A stretch of 64,000 bases of DNA, taken from contig CALKUH010000019.1 of NCBI GenBank assembly GCA_937996795.1, positions 45,890 to 109,889 of the forward strand. The letters run 5' to 3'. The translations under genes were made by a program, and so were the position numbers. Under the pieces are notes generated by a model. That model was given only the letters and a program-made list of their open reading frames with translations. It was not told where the DNA came from and made no database searches. Source of the stretch: an uncultured Verrucomicrobiota bacterium (lineage in GTDB: Bacteria > Verrucomicrobiota > Kiritimatiellia > CAIVKH01). Of the stretch, positions 33,085-41,864 are shown piece after piece. Positions within the stretch are counted from its first letter, which is position 1, and every line of letters begins with the position of its first letter.

Positions 33085-35937
33085 ATGCGTTGGGTGGCAC
33101 TCGCAATACTGATGGGGGGATTGTGGGCGGGCGGGCTCGGAGCCCAGGAACCGCCGCTGTCTCCGGAAACACGACTGGTCCCGGGGGAACGCGCGACGCG
33201 CTGGCTGCGCTACACGCATCCATCCGCGTCGAAGGTCGAGGTGGCCGGGACATGGAACCAATGGTCCGGCGGCACGGCCCTGATCCGCACGAACCTCAAT
33301 TTGTTCGTGCTGGATGTCGGCAACCTGCCGGTGCAGAAGCCCGGCCGCTACGAGTTTAAATTCATCGTCGATGGCGTCTGGGAAACGGGAGAAAACCGCG
33401 TCCTGGTGATCAACGACAACCGGATGCTGGAGCGCCCGCCCGATGTCGTGCTCGCGGCGCGGCTCGACGCCAGCGATGAAATCACGGTGTTCCTCAAGCG
33501 CCCGCTCACCGCCGGTCGCACCATCCGCGCCTCGCTCGAACCGGAGGTCCCGGTGCGCGAGGTGCAACTCATTCCGGGACGCCCGGACAAACTGCAGCGC
33601 GGCTACGTGATCGCCGGCCACACCCTCACGTTTATTTTTGACGAACGCACCTACGGCGCGAGCCTCGAACCCACGGATCTCGTCGCCGTCGCGGGCAATT
33701 TCAACTGGTGGAACGGCGATGGCGGACGCGGCGGCGTGTGGCGCCTGCACGACGAGGACAACGACGACGTCTGGGAATTGTCCGTGCCGGTGGACGACCT
33801 GCCCTATCCCGAAACGGAACCGTTCCCGATGTTCCGCTTCGTCCTCCGCGGCGACCAGTGGATGAATCCGCCCGCCGAGGCGGCCAACCGCGTGCGCGAT
33901 GCCAACGGCAACGTCAACCTCAAGCTGGACCGGAACGAAATCGGCGTCTCCCTGCTCAAGGTCCGCACGGCGGAACCGATGAAGCTCTCCCAGACCTACA
34001 ACGTCGTGATCGACGGCATCGCCGAACGACGCGTCCGCCAGGTCGTCTCCGTCGGCAACTGGCTCGACTCCATCACGACGACCAAGGCGCTCGGCGCGCA
34101 CATCGACAAGGAACGCGGCATCACGACCTACCGCCTCTTCGCCCCGCGCGCCACAAAGGTCCACCTCAACTTCTTCACGACGCCCGAGTACGAGGTGCAC
34201 CGTCCCGTTTACCGCCGCCTGCAGCCGGCGGAGCGCTACCCGATGTGGAAGGACGAGGCGGATGGCGTGTGGGAAATCAGCCTGCTCGGCAACGACGCGG
34301 GCAAATACTACTCCTTTAACGTCGACGGCCCGCAGGGCGACGGCGAGGGCTTCAACGGTCAGGCGTTCGCCGGCGATCCCTACGCCTTCGCGGTCGCGCA
34401 CTCGCACAACAACTCGATCGTGATCGACCGCGAGGCGACGAACCAGTGGTTCGGCGGCTGGACGGACACGAACTGGAAGATGCCGCGCCACGAGGACATC
34501 ATCATCTACGAGGCGCACGTCCGCGACCTCACGATCCATCCCTCCTCCGGCGTGCCGCCGAACCTGCGCGGCACCTACGAGGGCATCCTCGCCTCCCTCG
34601 GCACCGGCACGGGCCTCGACCACCTGAAGGAACTCGGCGTCAACGCGATCGAATTCCTGCCGACCTGCGAGTTCGAGAACAACACGCGCGATTTCGGCTG
34701 GGGCTACAACACCGTCAACTACTTCGCCCCGGAAGCTTCCTACGGGCGCCAGCCGCTGCGCGGCTCGCAGTATTACGAGTTCAAGCGCATGGTGGACGGC
34801 CTGCATCGCGAAGGGTTCGCCGTGTTGAAGGACGTCGTCTACAACCACGTCGGCGGCCCGAACATCCTCGCACTGATCGACAAGAAATACTTCTTCCGCC
34901 TCACGCCCGACTACCGGTTCATCAACTTCAGCGCCTGCGGCAACGACGTGCGCAGCGAGGCGCCGATGATGCGGCGCTTCATCGTGGACAACGTCCTCTA
35001 CTGGATGCGCGAGCACAAGGTGGACGGGTTCCGCTTCGACCTCGCGGAGCTCATCGACATGGGCACGATGCGCCAGATCGAGAAGGAGGCGCGCGCGCTG
35101 AACCCCGACGTGCTGCTCATCTCCGAACCGTGGAGCATCCGCGGCCAGAACAAGGAGCGCCTCCGCGGCACGACATGGGCCGCGTGGAACAACGAATTCC
35201 GCTACGCCGCCAAGGATTTCGCGCGCGGCAAGGCGGATCGCGAGTGGCTCAAGAAGGTCATCCTCGGCTCGACCGACATCTGGACCGCGAACCCGCTGCA
35301 GGCCCTCAACTACGTCGAGAGCCACGACGACATGGCGCTGGTGGACGAATTGAGCCTGCGCCCCGACCGCAACGGAAAATACGTCCAGTCCTACGAAGTC
35401 GGCATGAACAAGCTCGCCGTCACGGTGCTGTTCACGTCGCTCGGCATCCCGATGATCAACGAAGGCCAGGAATTCCTGCGCAGCAAATACGGCATCAGCA
35501 ACACGTTCGACAAGGGCGACGCGGTGAACGCCATCCGCTGGGACGACCGCGAGGCGCCGCTCGCCGCCACCGCGCTGCACTACTACAAGGCGCTCATCGC
35601 GTTCCGGAAAAGCGAACAGGGCCGCGCGTTCCGTGTCACGCAGACGCCGCCGCCCGGCTATTTCACCTGGATCAACCCCGACGAGCCGCGCGCCCTGGGC
35701 TATATCGTGAACGCCCCGCGCCGCCACCCCGGCAACGGCTTTGTCGTGCTGCTGAACAGCAGCGACCGCACGGTCGACTTCACCTTCACCCTGCCGCCGG
35801 GCAAGTGGCGCGTCATCGGCGACCATCAGGACATCAATCTCGACGGCCTGCCCGGATTCCCGCCCATCGCGGGGGGGCAGCCGGTCAGCCTCAAAGTTAA
35901 CGGCATCAAATCGATGATCCTGATGGACGGATTCTAG
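33085..35937 (+). CDS. Secreted GH13 debranching-type alpha-glucanase with two N-terminal Ig-like modules
   Basis: The 950-residue protein has a signal peptide (LAILMGGLWAGGLGAQ). Two N-terminal beta-sandwich modules resemble CBM48/AMPK-type glycogen-binding domains: VEVAGTWNQWSGG with FKFIVDGVWE, and AVAGNFNWWNGD. A third Ig-like region (YRLFAPRATKVHLNFF) precedes the barrel, as in pullulanases. GH13 motifs: DVVYNH, GFRFDLAEL with the nucleophile Asp at 652, LLISEPWS with the acid Glu at 681 and VESHDDMAL with the stabilising Asp at 748. GAGGGG lies about 8 bp before the ATG at 33085, which also gives the signal peptide. It probably debranches glycogen-like glucans outside the cytoplasm; isoamylase versus pullulanase is undecided. 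Confidence 0.9.
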   Translation: MRWVALAILMGGLWAGGLGAQEPPLSPETRLVPGERATRWLRYTHPSASKVEVAGTWNQWSGGTALIRTNLNLFVLDVGNLPVQKPGRYEFKFIVDGVWETGENRVLVINDNRMLERPPDVVLAARLDASDEITVFLKRPLTAGRTIRASLEPEVPVREVQLIPGRPDKLQRGYVIAGHTLTFIFDERTYGASLEPTDLVAVAGNFNWWNGDGGRGGVWRLHDEDNDDVWELSVPVDDLPYPETEPFPMFRFVLRGDQWMNPPAEAANRVRDANGNVNLKLDRNEIGVSLLKVRTAEPMKLSQTYNVVIDGIAERRVRQVVSVGNWLDSITTTKALGAHIDKERGITTYRLFAPRATKVHLNFFTTPEYEVHRPVYRRLQPAERYPMWKDEADGVWEISLLGNDAGKYYSFNVDGPQGDGEGFNGQAFAGDPYAFAVAHSHNNSIVIDREATNQWFGGWTDTNWKMPRHEDIIIYEAHVRDLTIHPSSGVPPNLRGTYEGILASLGTGTGLDHLKELGVNAIEFLPTCEFENNTRDFGWGYNTVNYFAPEASYGRQPLRGSQYYEFKRMVDGLHREGFAVLKDVVYNHVGGPNILALIDKKYFFRLTPDYRFINFSACGNDVRSEAPMMRRFIVDNVLYWMREHKVDGFRFDLAELIDMGTMRQIEKEARALNPDVLLISEPWSIRGQNKERLRGTTWAAWNNEFRYAAKDFARGKADREWLKKVILGSTDIWTANPLQALNYVESHDDMALVDELSLRPDRNGKYVQSYEVGMNKLAVTVLFTSLGIPMINEGQEFLRSKYGISNTFDKGDAVNAIRWDDREAPLAATALHYYKALIAFRKSEQGRAFRVTQTPPPGYFTWINPDEPRALGYIVNAPRRHPGNGFVVLLNSSDRTVDFTFTLPPGKWRVIGDHQDINLDGLPGFPPIAGGQPVSLKVNGIKSMILMDGF

Positions 35938-35981
35938 GAATCGGCGGATAACCAGATCCGCGCGGCCTTCGTGCGGCGTGT

Positions 35982-37352
35982 ATGATTTATCGGCTCATAT
36001 TCTTGAACGGCCCCCGGACCGGCGAACGCATCACCGTCGCCGAGCAGCCGATGTGCTTCGGCGCCGACCCGGACTGCACGGTCATGGTGCAGGACGCGGA
36101 GATGGCGCGGCGCCACGCGGAGATCTTCCAGAAAGGCGACGAGCTGTTCATCCGCGACCTCGGCTCGATGAACAAGATCCTCGTGAACAAGCGCGAGGTG
36201 CAGGAATCGCGCCTCAAACACGGCGACGAATTCGAGCTCGGCCGCACGCGCTTCGTCGTCCAGGCCCTCGTGCAGGCGGAGGTGGAGGGCCGCGCCGCGG
36301 GCCGCCGCAAACGCCGGCAGGCCACCTGGGCCATCGCCGCCTCGCTGCTCGTCGGCCTTGTCCTCGCCCTCTCCGCCCGCTACGTGCCGCGCGGACCCGA
36401 CGCCCCGATCGAGACCTCCGGCCTGCAGCCCGCGCCCACCAACACCGCGGTCGTCACACGCGCCGCGGCCCCGGTCCCGCCCGCGCTGACGGAGGACCTG
36501 CGCATCCTGCGCGAAGATCTGCGCGCCATCCAGGACACCGTCAAAACCCTCGGCGCACCCGCGCCCGCGGCGCCGGGAACGCTTCCCACCCTCACGCCGC
36601 CGCGCTCGCCCCGCTCGCCGCGCGAGGAGGCCGAGGAACTCATCGGCGCCGCGCGCGACGCGCGCAAGGGCGGCCACCACGCGGAGGCGGACCGCCTGCT
36701 CGCGCACATCCAGCACATCGACCCCGACTTCCTGCCCGCCTACGAGGAACGCGCCGCGCTCTTCGAAGCACAGGGCCGCAAGGGCGAAGCCGCCGCGCAA
36801 TGGTCCGAAATCCTGCGCCGCAGCATCGAATCGCCGATCTACCAGAAAGCCGTCGCCGAACGCATCCGCCTCAGCCAGGCCGCCCCGCCCGAATCCACGG
36901 CCCCCGCCCTGCGCATCGCGTCCGTCGAACAAAACCGCTTTCCACAGGCCGAGGACTACGACGAGATGCGCATGCTGAAAATCGTCCTCGCCACCGCGGA
37001 ACCCGGCCAGCGCATCGACCCCGAGGCGGTCCGCGTCGAAATCAATTTCTACGACCGCGGCCTCGCCACCGACGGCATCGCCCCGACCGAGGGCCGCATC
37101 TCGCAGCAGACGCTCGACGCTGCACCCGCCTGGGGCTCGGTCACCGAACACGTCCTCTCCGCCACCTGCGTCATCCCGAAGGGCCTGCGCGCCCGGCAGG
37201 CGGAGTCCGGCGAAGCGCGCGCCTATCACGGCTACCACGTGCGCGTCTTCTATCGCGACCAGCTCCTCGACGAAACCGCCCAGCCGCGCAACCTGCTCGC
37301 CGACCTCGCGCCGGACGCCGCGGGCGCGCTGGCCGCCGAACCCGCGCCGTGA
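35982..37352 (+). CDS. FHA domain membrane protein with TPR-like region
   Basis: The 456-residue protein starts with a forkhead-associated domain (residues 1-95: CFGADPDCTVMVQD, MARRHAEIF, LGSMNKILVN), which binds phosphothreonine peptides. A basic stretch (GRRKRRQ) and one transmembrane helix follow (ATWAIAASLLVGLVLALSA, about 107-125). Then come a proline- and alanine-rich linker with a short coiled coil, TPR-like helices at about 215-290 and a beta-rich C-terminal domain. The FHA domain should be cytoplasmic and the rest periplasmic. Its GTGA stop-start overlap with the glycosyltransferase gene indicates one transcript. No Ser/Thr kinase is nearby, so the phosphoprotein partner is unknown. 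Confidence 0.85.
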   Translation: MIYRLIFLNGPRTGERITVAEQPMCFGADPDCTVMVQDAEMARRHAEIFQKGDELFIRDLGSMNKILVNKREVQESRLKHGDEFELGRTRFVVQALVQAEVEGRAAGRRKRRQATWAIAASLLVGLVLALSARYVPRGPDAPIETSGLQPAPTNTAVVTRAAAPVPPALTEDLRILREDLRAIQDTVKTLGAPAPAAPGTLPTLTPPRSPRSPREEAEELIGAARDARKGGHHAEADRLLAHIQHIDPDFLPAYEERAALFEAQGRKGEAAAQWSEILRRSIESPIYQKAVAERIRLSQAAPPESTAPALRIASVEQNRFPQAEDYDEMRMLKIVLATAEPGQRIDPEAVRVEINFYDRGLATDGIAPTEGRISQQTLDAAPAWGSVTEHVLSATCVIPKGLRARQAESGEARAYHGYHVRVFYRDQLLDETAQPRNLLADLAPDAAGALAAEPAP

Positions 37353-38170
37353 CCGAAGCCGCCCCCAGCCGCGAACGCATCTCCGCGTGCGTCATCGTCT
37401 TCAACGAGGAAAAGAAAATCCAGCGCTGCCTGGAAAGCCTCACCTGGTGCGACGAAATCGTCGTGCTGGACAGCTTCAGCACCGACCGCACGCTCGACAT
37501 CTGCCGTTCCTTCACCGACCGCGTCTTCCAGCATGTCTGGCTCGGCTACGTCGGCCAGCGCAACAAGGTCCGCACGCTCGCGCGCTACAACTGGATCCTG
37601 AATATCGACTCCGACGAGGAGGTCTCCCCCGGCCTGCGCGACGAAATCCTCGAGGAATTCGAGAACGGAACCCCCGCGCACCTCGGCTACGAGTTCCCGC
37701 GCCAGGTCTACTACCTCGGCCGCTGGATCAGCCACGGCGAGTGGTACCCCGACGTCAAACTCCGCCTGTTCCACAAGGACTACGGCCGCTCCGAAGGCGA
37801 GGAACCGCACGACAAGGTCGTCGTCAACGGCCCCGTCAAACGCCTGAAAAACCCGCTCTGGCACTACACCTACGACGACCTGCGCGACCACCTCGACACG
37901 CTCGACCGCTTCTCCACGATCTCCGCGCGCCAGAAATTCGTGCAGGACCCGCGCTTCCACCCGCTCGACCTGCTCACGCGCCCGCCGCTGCGCTTTCTCA
38001 AAGGCTACGTGCTCAAACACGGCTTCCTCGACGGCTGGCACGGCCTCATCATCGCCTGCATCAGCTCCTTCGGCGTCTTCATGAAATATGCAAAACTGTG
38101 GGAACTCGCCCTCCGCAAAAAGGGCGTCTTCCGCGAACTGCCCGAACCTGGAACCGGACCCGGAGCGTGA
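37349..38170 (+). CDS. Glycosyltransferase family 2, WaaE/KdtX-like
   Basis: The 273-residue protein is a GT2 enzyme of the lipopolysaccharide core type (WaaE/KdtX). CVIVFNEEKKIQRCLES is the nucleotide-sugar entry strand, VLDSFSTDRTLDI the second acidic motif and WILNIDSDEEVSP the metal-binding region. The C-terminal third (HYTYDDLRDHLDTLDRF, LKGYVLKHGFLDGWHG) is typical of that subfamily and ends in an amphipathic helix. It starts at GTG 37349, overlapping the FHA gene by four bases. It would add a sugar to the lipid A core at the inner face of the membrane. Confidence 0.9.
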   Translation: MTEAAPSRERISACVIVFNEEKKIQRCLESLTWCDEIVVLDSFSTDRTLDICRSFTDRVFQHVWLGYVGQRNKVRTLARYNWILNIDSDEEVSPGLRDEILEEFENGTPAHLGYEFPRQVYYLGRWISHGEWYPDVKLRLFHKDYGRSEGEEPHDKVVVNGPVKRLKNPLWHYTYDDLRDHLDTLDRFSTISARQKFVQDPRFHPLDLLTRPPLRFLKGYVLKHGFLDGWHGLIIACISSFGVFMKYAKLWELALRKKGVFRELPEPGTGPGA

Positions 38171-38171
38171 C

Positions 38172-38990
38172 ATGAAAAAAGGTTTTACAGACGTTGCAAA
38201 CGCCCCAAAACGTTTTTACAGACGTTGCAAAATCCTTCTGCTGCTCGCCGCGCTGGTTCCGGCAGGCGCGGGGGCGGCGGAGGAGTTTGAGCTGTACCTG
38301 CGCGCGGAGCGTTTCCACTGGGAGGAATTCGTCGCGGGCGACCGCCTGTTGGAGGAGGAAGGCCCGCGCGCGAGCATCGGGCTGCGCGGCGTCCTCCAGG
38401 ACTACGGGACCTGGCGCCTCGCCGCCCTCGCGGAGACGACGCTCGGGCGCGTGGATTATGACGGCGAGACGTTCGGCGGCGATCCGGTCACGGACAATAC
38501 GGATTATTTCGGCATCCGCGGCGAAATTGACGCGCGGTTCGGCGCCGCCTCCGGCGCGGCGTTTCGCGTGCAGCCGCTGCTCGGCGCCGGCGCGCGCTAC
38601 TGGCTGCGCCGCATCGCGGAGGGCGACACGGACGAGGGCGGCTACGACGAGGGCTGGTTCATGTTCTATGGACGCGCCGGCGCACAGGTGGAGTGGCAGG
38701 CGCAACCCAATGTGCTGGTTTTCGCGCGGATGGTGGCGCGCCCCGCGATCTACAATCGCACGTACTACAGCATTGAGTTGGAAGACGACGAGGACTTCTC
38801 GCTGACGCCGGGCCGGGATTTCACCTGGGAGGCCGAGGCGGGATTCCGCGCGGGGCGCTATTCGTTCTCGGCCTTCTACGAGACGCTTTCATTCAAGGAG
38901 TCCGACTCCAAGACGTTCGGCGAGCTCGAGGTGTTCCAGCCGGAATCCGAAGGGTCCATTGCCGGCGTGCAGTTCGGCCTCGTCTGGTAG
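38172..38990 (+). CDS. Outer-membrane-like secreted protein of unknown function
   Basis: The 272-residue protein follows the glycosyltransferase stop by one base. After an unusual 20-residue extension there is a hydrophobic signal (ILLLLAALVPAGAGAA) and then alternating aromatic strands (FELYLRAERFHWEEF, RYSFSAFYETLSF) that end in an aromatic residue (GLVW). This pattern suits a small outer-membrane beta-barrel. Its first 20 codons consist mostly of two copies of a dispersed repeat (38183-38232), which appears to have been captured into the coding sequence ahead of the signal peptide. No family name is recognised. Confidence 0.6.
   Translation: MKKGFTDVANAPKRFYRRCKILLLLAALVPAGAGAAEEFELYLRAERFHWEEFVAGDRLLEEEGPRASIGLRGVLQDYGTWRLAALAETTLGRVDYDGETFGGDPVTDNTDYFGIRGEIDARFGAASGAAFRVQPLLGAGARYWLRRIAEGDTDEGGYDEGWFMFYGRAGAQVEWQAQPNVLVFARMVARPAIYNRTYYSIELEDDEDFSLTPGRDFTWEAEAGFRAGRYSFSAFYETLSFKESDSKTFGELEVFQPESEGSIAGVQFGLVW
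38183..38232. repeat. Two copies of TTTACAGACGTTGCAAA repeat inside a coding sequence
   Basis: Copies lie at 38183-38200 and 38213-38232, 31 bp apart. The 17-bp core is an imperfect palindrome (TTT-n-CA-n5-TG-n-AAA). It encodes the residues before the signal peptide of the gene starting at 38172. Related copies occur at 54101-54165. Confidence 0.8.
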
Positions 38991-39016
38991 CACGCGCGGC
39001 CGCGGCAAAAAAAGAT

Positions 39017-39046
39017 GAGGGGCGCCCCGTTGCCGGGACGCCCCTC
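39017..39046. terminator. Bidirectional terminator hairpin
   Basis: GAGGGGCG (39017-39024) pairs with CGCCCCTC (39039-39046), with an inner CCCG/CGGG stem. It lies in the 76-bp gap between two convergent genes, and a run of A residues just upstream supplies the T-tract for the - strand transcript. Confidence 0.8.
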
Positions 39047-39066
39047 CACCCAAGAGATCGACTGGA

Positions 39067-39483
39067 TTACTGCGCCGCTTCGACCTGCTTCGACGCATCT
39101 TCCAGCGCGCCTTCGGCCGCTTTCATGGCGTCCGAAGCCGCAGCTTGCGCATCGGCGCCGGCCGTGGCCGTCGCGTCCGCAACCGCCGAGGCGGCGCTGT
39201 GAACGGCTTCCTTGGCCTGCTCGACGCCCGCCGCAGTGGCTTGCTTCGCGGCTTCAGCCGCCGCCTTGGCCGCTTCCTCGGCCTTCGCCGCCGCTTCGCG
39301 CGCGCTTTCCGCGCCCGCGGCGCCGGCTTCCTGCGCGGCCTTCACCGCCGCGTCCACCGCCTGCTGGGTCTTCTGCAGGGCTTCCTCGGCCTGCTGCACC
39401 GCGGCGTCCTTCTTCTGGCCGCAACCCACCGTCAACATCGCGGCCGACACGGCCACCGCTGCGATCATCATCCCATATTTCAT
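39067..39483 (-). CDS. Alanine-rich coiled-coil lipoprotein
   Basis: The 138-residue protein has a signal peptide ending in a lipobox (AAMLTVGC), so it is a lipoprotein. The rest is almost entirely Ala, Glu, Lys and Gln in heptad-like helices (EEALQKTQQAVDAA, AAAKAEEAAKAAAEAAK), resembling Lpp-type or apolipoprotein-like coiled coils. The second ATG at 39483 is preferred: AAGGA stands six bases upstream of it but abuts the ATG at 39489. It may tie the outer membrane to another layer or space the periplasm. No specific family is recognised. It lies downstream of uraH with a 25-bp gap but probably has its own promoter. Confidence 0.8.
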   Translation of the reverse strand: MKYGMMIAAVAVSAAMLTVGCGQKKDAAVQQAEEALQKTQQAVDAAVKAAQEAGAAGAESAREAAAKAEEAAKAAAEAAKQATAAGVEQAKEAVHSAASAVADATATAGADAQAAASDAMKAAEGALEDASKQVEAAQ

Positions 39484-39508
39484 GCTCATTCCTTTTGTTG
39501 GTTTGTTC

Positions 39509-39856
39509 TTAACTGCCGCGATACGTGGAATATCCGTACGGCGACAGCAAGAGGGGTATGTGATAGTGCTGCTTGGGGTCGCGCACTTCAAACATGATCG
39601 GTACGCAGGGGAAAAACGCGGTCAGTTTCTGGCGCTCGAAATAGCCGCGCGTGTCGAACATCACGCGATAGGTGCCGGGGGTCAGGACGGCGCCCGCGGG
39701 CATCCAGTCCAGGATGCGCCCGTCATCATTCGTCAGCCCTTCGGCCAGCGGCGTCCAGTCGCGCCCCGCCTGCCAGAACTGAAGCACCACATGCACCCCC
39801 GCCGCCGGCTTGCCCAGCGCCGTATCCAGCACATGCGTTGTGATCGGACTCTTCAT
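39509..39856 (-). CDS. uraH: 5-hydroxyisourate hydrolase (transthyretin-like)
   Basis: The 115-residue protein is a complete transthyretin-like 5-hydroxyisourate hydrolase. It has ITTHVLDTALGKPA at the start with the catalytic His, FDTRGYFE in the middle with the Arg region, HYHIPLLLSPYGYSTYRGS at the end, and the C-terminal YRGS tetrapeptide that defines the enzymatic family. It hydrolyses 5-hydroxyisourate, the product of urate oxidase, to OHCU in the cytoplasm. The start overlaps the stop of the aldolase-like gene by four bases (ATGA). It is the last gene of the ureide operon. Confidence 0.96.
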   Translation of the reverse strand: MKSPITTHVLDTALGKPAAGVHVVLQFWQAGRDWTPLAEGLTNDDGRILDWMPAGAVLTPGTYRVMFDTRGYFERQKLTAFFPCVPIMFEVRDPKQHYHIPLLLSPYGYSTYRGS

Positions 39857-41241
39857 GTGCTTTTTTCCGTCTTCCGGTTTCCGTCTTCCGTCTTCCCCCG
39901 CCGCGCATCGAGAATTTTCACGAAGGACCGGCCGTGCAACTCGTCAATGGTCAGGCCGGTGGCCTGGGCCTCGGCCTCGGTGATCGCGCCGCAGTTGATG
40001 CCGCGCAGGAAGTAGTTGAGCAGCCCCTGCCCCGTCGCCGCGTCATCGAACACGTCGCCGATCAGCGTCGCCTGCGCCGCCTTCTCGACAAACGTCTTCA
40101 ACCGCAGCGAGGCGGCCTCCAACCCTTCGAGGAAGAACTTGTACACCGTCGCGTAGCGCACCGGGAACTGCGCGGGATGCAGGTCCCAGCCCTGGTAGTA
40201 GCCGGTGTACAGCGAGTGCTGCACGTGTTCGTGCATGAGCCGCCACGCGCGATGCACGACGGCGAGGTTCTCCTTCTTCTGTTTCGGGGAAAGCGGCTTG
40301 CCGCCCGACGGGCGGTGCGGCCCGACGGGCATGATGTTGGTCGCGCCGTCGGAAATCCAGATGCCGGTGCCCATCAGCGAAACGCGCTGCATCTCGCGCG
40401 CGAAGTCGCACACGGGATGCGTCATGCTCTGGTAGGCGGCGGTGATGTTGTTGGACGCGGTGTAGTCGTACACGCCGAAATGCGCGCCGCGGCAGCGGCC
40501 GTCCGCCGCCTCGACAAAGTGCGAGAGGTTCGAGGCGCCGTCCGCCCCGATGATGGACTGCGGCGTCTCGACCATCAGTTCGATCAACAGCGATTTCGGC
40601 GGCAGGCCGAGCCGTTGCTCCAGCACCGCGAACAACTTCACCATCGCCGTCACCTGCGCGGCCATCACCGGCTTCGGGATCGTGATGATGAAGTTATCGG
40701 GCAGCTTCCCGCCCGAGGCCTTCACCAGCGTCGTGACAAACAAATCCAGCGTGCGGATCGCGCGGTGCTTCAGTTCCTGCGAGAGCGGCTTGGTGCGGAT
40801 GCCGATGAAGGGCGGCAAGGTGCCCTCCTTCATGCCGCGCGCGACCTCCTGTGCGGTGAAGACCGCGTGGTGGTCCTCCTCCGCGTCCGGGCGGTTGCCG
40901 TAGCCGTCCTCGAAATCGATGCGGAAATCCTCCACCGCCTCGCGTTTCAGCTTCTCGACCACGCGTGCATACACCGTCTTGTGAAACGCCGCGCCGCCCT
41001 TCCAGCCGAGCGCCTTCGCGAACGCCGCCGGGGTCGGGGCGTTTTCCTCCAGCGCGCGCAGGGCCACGGCGCCCAGCTTCGCGGCCGTGTCGGCCTTGAA
41101 AATCTGCGCGCCGCCGTAGACGGTCTGCACCGGCTGCCGCGCGGGCGACTCGCCGGGAAACTGCTGGTTGAATTTCGCGATCGCCGCCCCGAGCTCGCGC
41201 TCAATGGGATCCAGCACGTCCGGTGTTAATGTGCTTTTCAT
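39853..41241 (-). CDS. DUF6986-type aldolase/citrate lyase-like protein of the urate operon
   Basis: The 462-residue protein resembles the HpcH/HpaI aldolase and malate-synthase-like TIM barrels. FRIDFEDGYGNRPDAEEDHH carries acidic residues near the first metal site, and LLIELMVETPQSI is the typical second-site strand. Proteins of this DUF6986 type occur next to urate-catabolism genes in other bacteria; the reaction has not been assigned as far as I know. It overlaps uraD by four bases at its start and uraH by four at its end, so the three are one translational unit. Its last 18 residues (DARRGKTEDGNRKTEKST) come from a short-period DNA repeat at 39864-39896. Confidence 0.8.
   Translation of the reverse strand: MKSTLTPDVLDPIERELGAAIAKFNQQFPGESPARQPVQTVYGGAQIFKADTAAKLGAVALRALEENAPTPAAFAKALGWKGGAAFHKTVYARVVEKLKREAVEDFRIDFEDGYGNRPDAEEDHHAVFTAQEVARGMKEGTLPPFIGIRTKPLSQELKHRAIRTLDLFVTTLVKASGGKLPDNFIITIPKPVMAAQVTAMVKLFAVLEQRLGLPPKSLLIELMVETPQSIIGADGASNLSHFVEAADGRCRGAHFGVYDYTASNNITAAYQSMTHPVCDFAREMQRVSLMGTGIWISDGATNIMPVGPHRPSGGKPLSPKQKKENLAVVHRAWRLMHEHVQHSLYTGYYQGWDLHPAQFPVRYATVYKFFLEGLEAASLRLKTFVEKAAQATLIGDVFDDAATGQGLLNYFLRGINCGAITEAEAQATGLTIDELHGRSFVKILDARRGKTEDGNRKTEKST
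39864..39896. repeat. Short-period tandem repeat at uraH/DUF6986 junction
   Basis: TTTCCGTCTTCCG occurs at 39864-39876 and again at 39878-39890, followed by a partial third unit. It is read in frame as the charged tail of the upstream protein and supplies part of the leader of uraH. Confidence 0.8.
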
Positions 41242-41765
41242 GCGCCCCCTCCCAACGCTTCCTCCTGGAACAATTTACCCAGCCGGATGCGCGTGATCTT
41301 CGCCTGCTCGCCCGCGGCGATGCGCAGCTCGACGTCCGATTTGTTGCGAAGCCGCTCCTCCAGCAACGCCAGCATCTCCGGCGCGGTCTTGCCCGTCGCG
41401 CAGACGATAAAGATATAGCCGAAGCGTTTTTCGTAGAGGTCGTTGCCCTCGGCCAGCCGCTTCAACACGTCGTCGCCCGCCGCCTGCACACCGGATTGCT
41501 CGCCCGATGCCCACTGGCTGGTGGACGCAAATTTCGTGCGCAGGCTCGCGACGTCGCCGATCTTCGGATGATGGCTGAACGCCTCCAGGACATCGGCGCG
41601 CGCCATCTTCGCCCACACCTCGTCCGCCATCGCGAGCACGGATTCAAGCGTGTTGTAGGGCCGGCGCGCGGCCATCTGGCTCGCCCAGCGCCGCGACCCG
41701 CAGCAGCGCATCAAGTCCTTCATCGCTTCGTCGGTCGACAGGGCATTAAATTCGGCGAGTTTCAT
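41238..41765 (-). CDS. uraD: 2-oxo-4-hydroxy-4-carboxy-5-ureidoimidazoline decarboxylase
   Basis: The 175-residue protein is OHCU decarboxylase. FSHHPKIGD holds the catalytic His of the HPxIG motif at about residue 66, RFGYIFIVCATGKTAPEML is the conserved helix-turn region, and RIRLGKLF ends the protein as in the family. It converts OHCU, made by UraH, to (S)-allantoin. It overlaps the next gene by four bases. The ATG has no Shine-Dalgarno site; the 99-bp upstream gap holds a repeat and may hold the promoter for the uraD-DUF6986-uraH unit. Confidence 0.95.
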   Translation of the reverse strand: MKLAEFNALSTDEAMKDLMRCCGSRRWASQMAARRPYNTLESVLAMADEVWAKMARADVLEAFSHHPKIGDVASLRTKFASTSQWASGEQSGVQAAGDDVLKRLAEGNDLYEKRFGYIFIVCATGKTAPEMLALLEERLRNKSDVELRIAAGEQAKITRIRLGKLFQEEALGGGA

Positions 41766-41777
41766 AAGCGTTGCAGA

Positions 41778-41800
41778 GGGTGTCGGGTTTCAGGTGTCGG
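41778..41800. repeat. 23-bp dispersed repeat before uraD
   Basis: A 23-bp sequence made of two GGTGTCGG copies flanking GTTTCA occurs here and, identically, at 52286-52308. In both places it stands 9-13 bp upstream of a - strand start codon. Confidence 0.85.
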
Positions 41801-41864
41801 GATGTGACGAAGTATACACATATTCGGCTTCTTCCCCGAATCCCGAATCCTAAAACCCTTCCCC

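Noticed and set aside
32884..35826. 980-codon - strand frame opposite the GH13 gene
   Set aside because: Antisense shadow; the + strand shows all GH13 catalytic residues and a signal peptide.
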